Source of the DNA: Dehalococcoidales bacterium
GTDB lineage: Bacteria; Chloroflexota; Dehalococcoidia; Dehalococcoidales; Fen-1064
Length of the DNA: 7,216 nucleotides
NCBI GenBank assembly: GCA_028712845.1
Contig: JAQTPO010000021.1
Coordinates: 13,303-20,518 of the forward strand
Direction of reading: 5' to 3'
Notes under the pieces: generated by a model
Database searches by the model: none
What the model saw: the letters and a program-made list of their open reading frames with translations, nothing else
What the model was told of the DNA's origin: nothing
Part shown: positions 6,647 through 7,216 of the stretch, one piece after another
How the letters are laid out: every line of letters starts with the position of its first letter
Numbering within the stretch: the stretch's first letter is position 1
Translations under genes and position numbers: made by a program

Positions 6647-6676
6647 TTGCACAGTAAACAGTCACTGGAGTAAAAT
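6647..6676 (+). promoter_or_regulatory. Possible sigma-70-type promoter for the HNH gene
   Basis: TTGCAC (6647-6652, sharing TTG with TTGACA) is followed after 18 nt by TAAAAT (6671-6676, 5 of 6 to TATAAT). Initiation near 6683 would give a leader of about 26 nt that includes the GAAGGG ribosome binding site (6698-6703). The HNH gene is separated from the preceding operon by 272 nt and so probably needs its own promoter. Confidence 0.35.
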
Positions 6677-6708
6677 AAATTGATTCTGCTGGAACAAGAA
6701 GGGTTGTG

Positions 6709-7216
6709 ATGATAGATCATTCCGTACTTGTGCTGAACCAGAACTACGAGCCATTAAACATCTGTCACGTACGGCGGGCTTTGGTGCTGATTTACCAGAG
6801 CAAGGCTGAGATGCTGGAAAATGGCTATGGTTTTGTGCACACTGCCAGCAGAGAAGTGCCCATCCCATCGGTCATCCGCCTGCCCTACCTCATCAAGCGA
6901 CCTTTCCACACCGTACGGAAGATTAGCCGCGCCGAGATTTTTAACCGTGACCTGCACACCTGCCAGTATTGCGGCAGACAGACCCGTCAATTAACGCTTG
7001 ACCACGTCATACCCCGCTACCGCGGCGGACAGCATACCTGGGAAAATGTGGTCAGCGCCTGCGCCGCCTGCAACAGGCATAAAGCCGGCAGGACACCGGA
7101 AGAAGCCAATATGAAACTGCACAAAGTCCCGGCGCCGCCGCGCGCCAGCCGCTACTCTTATATCCCCACCCATTACATGAAATTACGCCAAGAATGGGAA
7201 AGATACTTCCCGCACT
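6709..7216 (+). CDS. HNH endonuclease family protein (3' end at or beyond window edge)
   Basis: The frame is open from ATG 6709 to the end of the window (169 codons, no stop seen). GAAGGG at 6698-6703 is a well-spaced ribosome binding site; GTG 6706 is an alternative start. The N-terminus reads VLVLNQNYEPLNICHVRRAL, a segment typical of a small HNH family of about 170 residues. The nuclease fold lies at about 83-130: C85 and C88 (CQYCG) with C118 and C121 (CAAC) form a probable structural zinc site. D98-H99 (LDHVIPR), N113 (WENVV) and H124 supply the HNH metal and catalytic residues. These enzymes nick or cut DNA using a ββα-metal finger. The biological target is unknown, and such stand-alone proteins are often unlinked to restriction systems. 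By family length the gene is nearly complete. All expected catalytic residues are present. Confidence 0.85.
   Translation, partial: MIDHSVLVLNQNYEPLNICHVRRALVLIYQSKAEMLENGYGFVHTASREVPIPSVIRLPYLIKRPFHTVRKISRAEIFNRDLHTCQYCGRQTRQLTLDHVIPRYRGGQHTWENVVSACAACNRHKAGRTPEEANMKLHKVPAPPRASRYSYIPTHYMKLRQEWERYFPH

Noticed and set aside
6709..7216. HNH protein as part of a restriction or defence island
   Set aside because: No methyltransferase, specificity subunit or other defence gene is in the window, and this small HNH family commonly occurs alone.

Overview
The window reads as an ordinary chromosomal segment of a bacterium of roughly 50% GC. All recognised genes are on the + strand and closely packed. 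The best guess at lineage is Chloroflexota, probably class Dehalococcoidia. This rests on the order rplI, GTG-start dnaB, a DnaD-domain protein and a zinc-finger DnaC/IstB-type ATPase, and on the flavour of the proteins. It is inference from remembered families, not a search result. A DnaD-type primosome argues against Proteobacteria.

Layout. Positions 1-1406 hold the C-terminal end of an M20-family amidohydrolase/peptidase, joined by a 4-nt ATGA overlap to plsX (acyl-phosphate synthesis for phospholipids). Positions 1407-1570 are a non-coding gap containing a degenerate palindromic dispersed-type repeat that reaches almost to the start of trxB (thioredoxin reductase, 1571-2500). After a short gap with possible -10 boxes come rplI (ribosomal protein L9) and then the replication block. 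That block is dnaB (replicative helicase), a DnaD-domain primosomal protein and a DnaC/IstB-like AAA+ ATPase, joined by overlapping stop and start codons. Positions 6437-6708 (272 nt) are non-coding and hold two further palindromic repeats and a possible promoter. The window ends inside, or at the very end of, an HNH endonuclease gene that starts at 6709.

How the genes work together. dnaB, the DnaD-like gene and the DnaC-like gene look like a translationally coupled helicase and helicase-loading module. The most unusual item is the loader-like ATPase. It carries two complete DnaC/IstB-type AAA+ units in one chain, aligned without any gap at a constant offset of 187 residues. Both units keep Walker A, Walker B and the candidate arginine finger, behind a single N-terminal CxxC...CxC zinc-finger-like motif. 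The repeats at 1438-1549 and 6508-6596 share the terminal octamer GAATGACA and look like members of genome-dispersed palindromic families. No rRNA, tRNA, CRISPR array, transposase or clear intrinsic terminator was seen. No gene-free stretch exceeds 300 nt.
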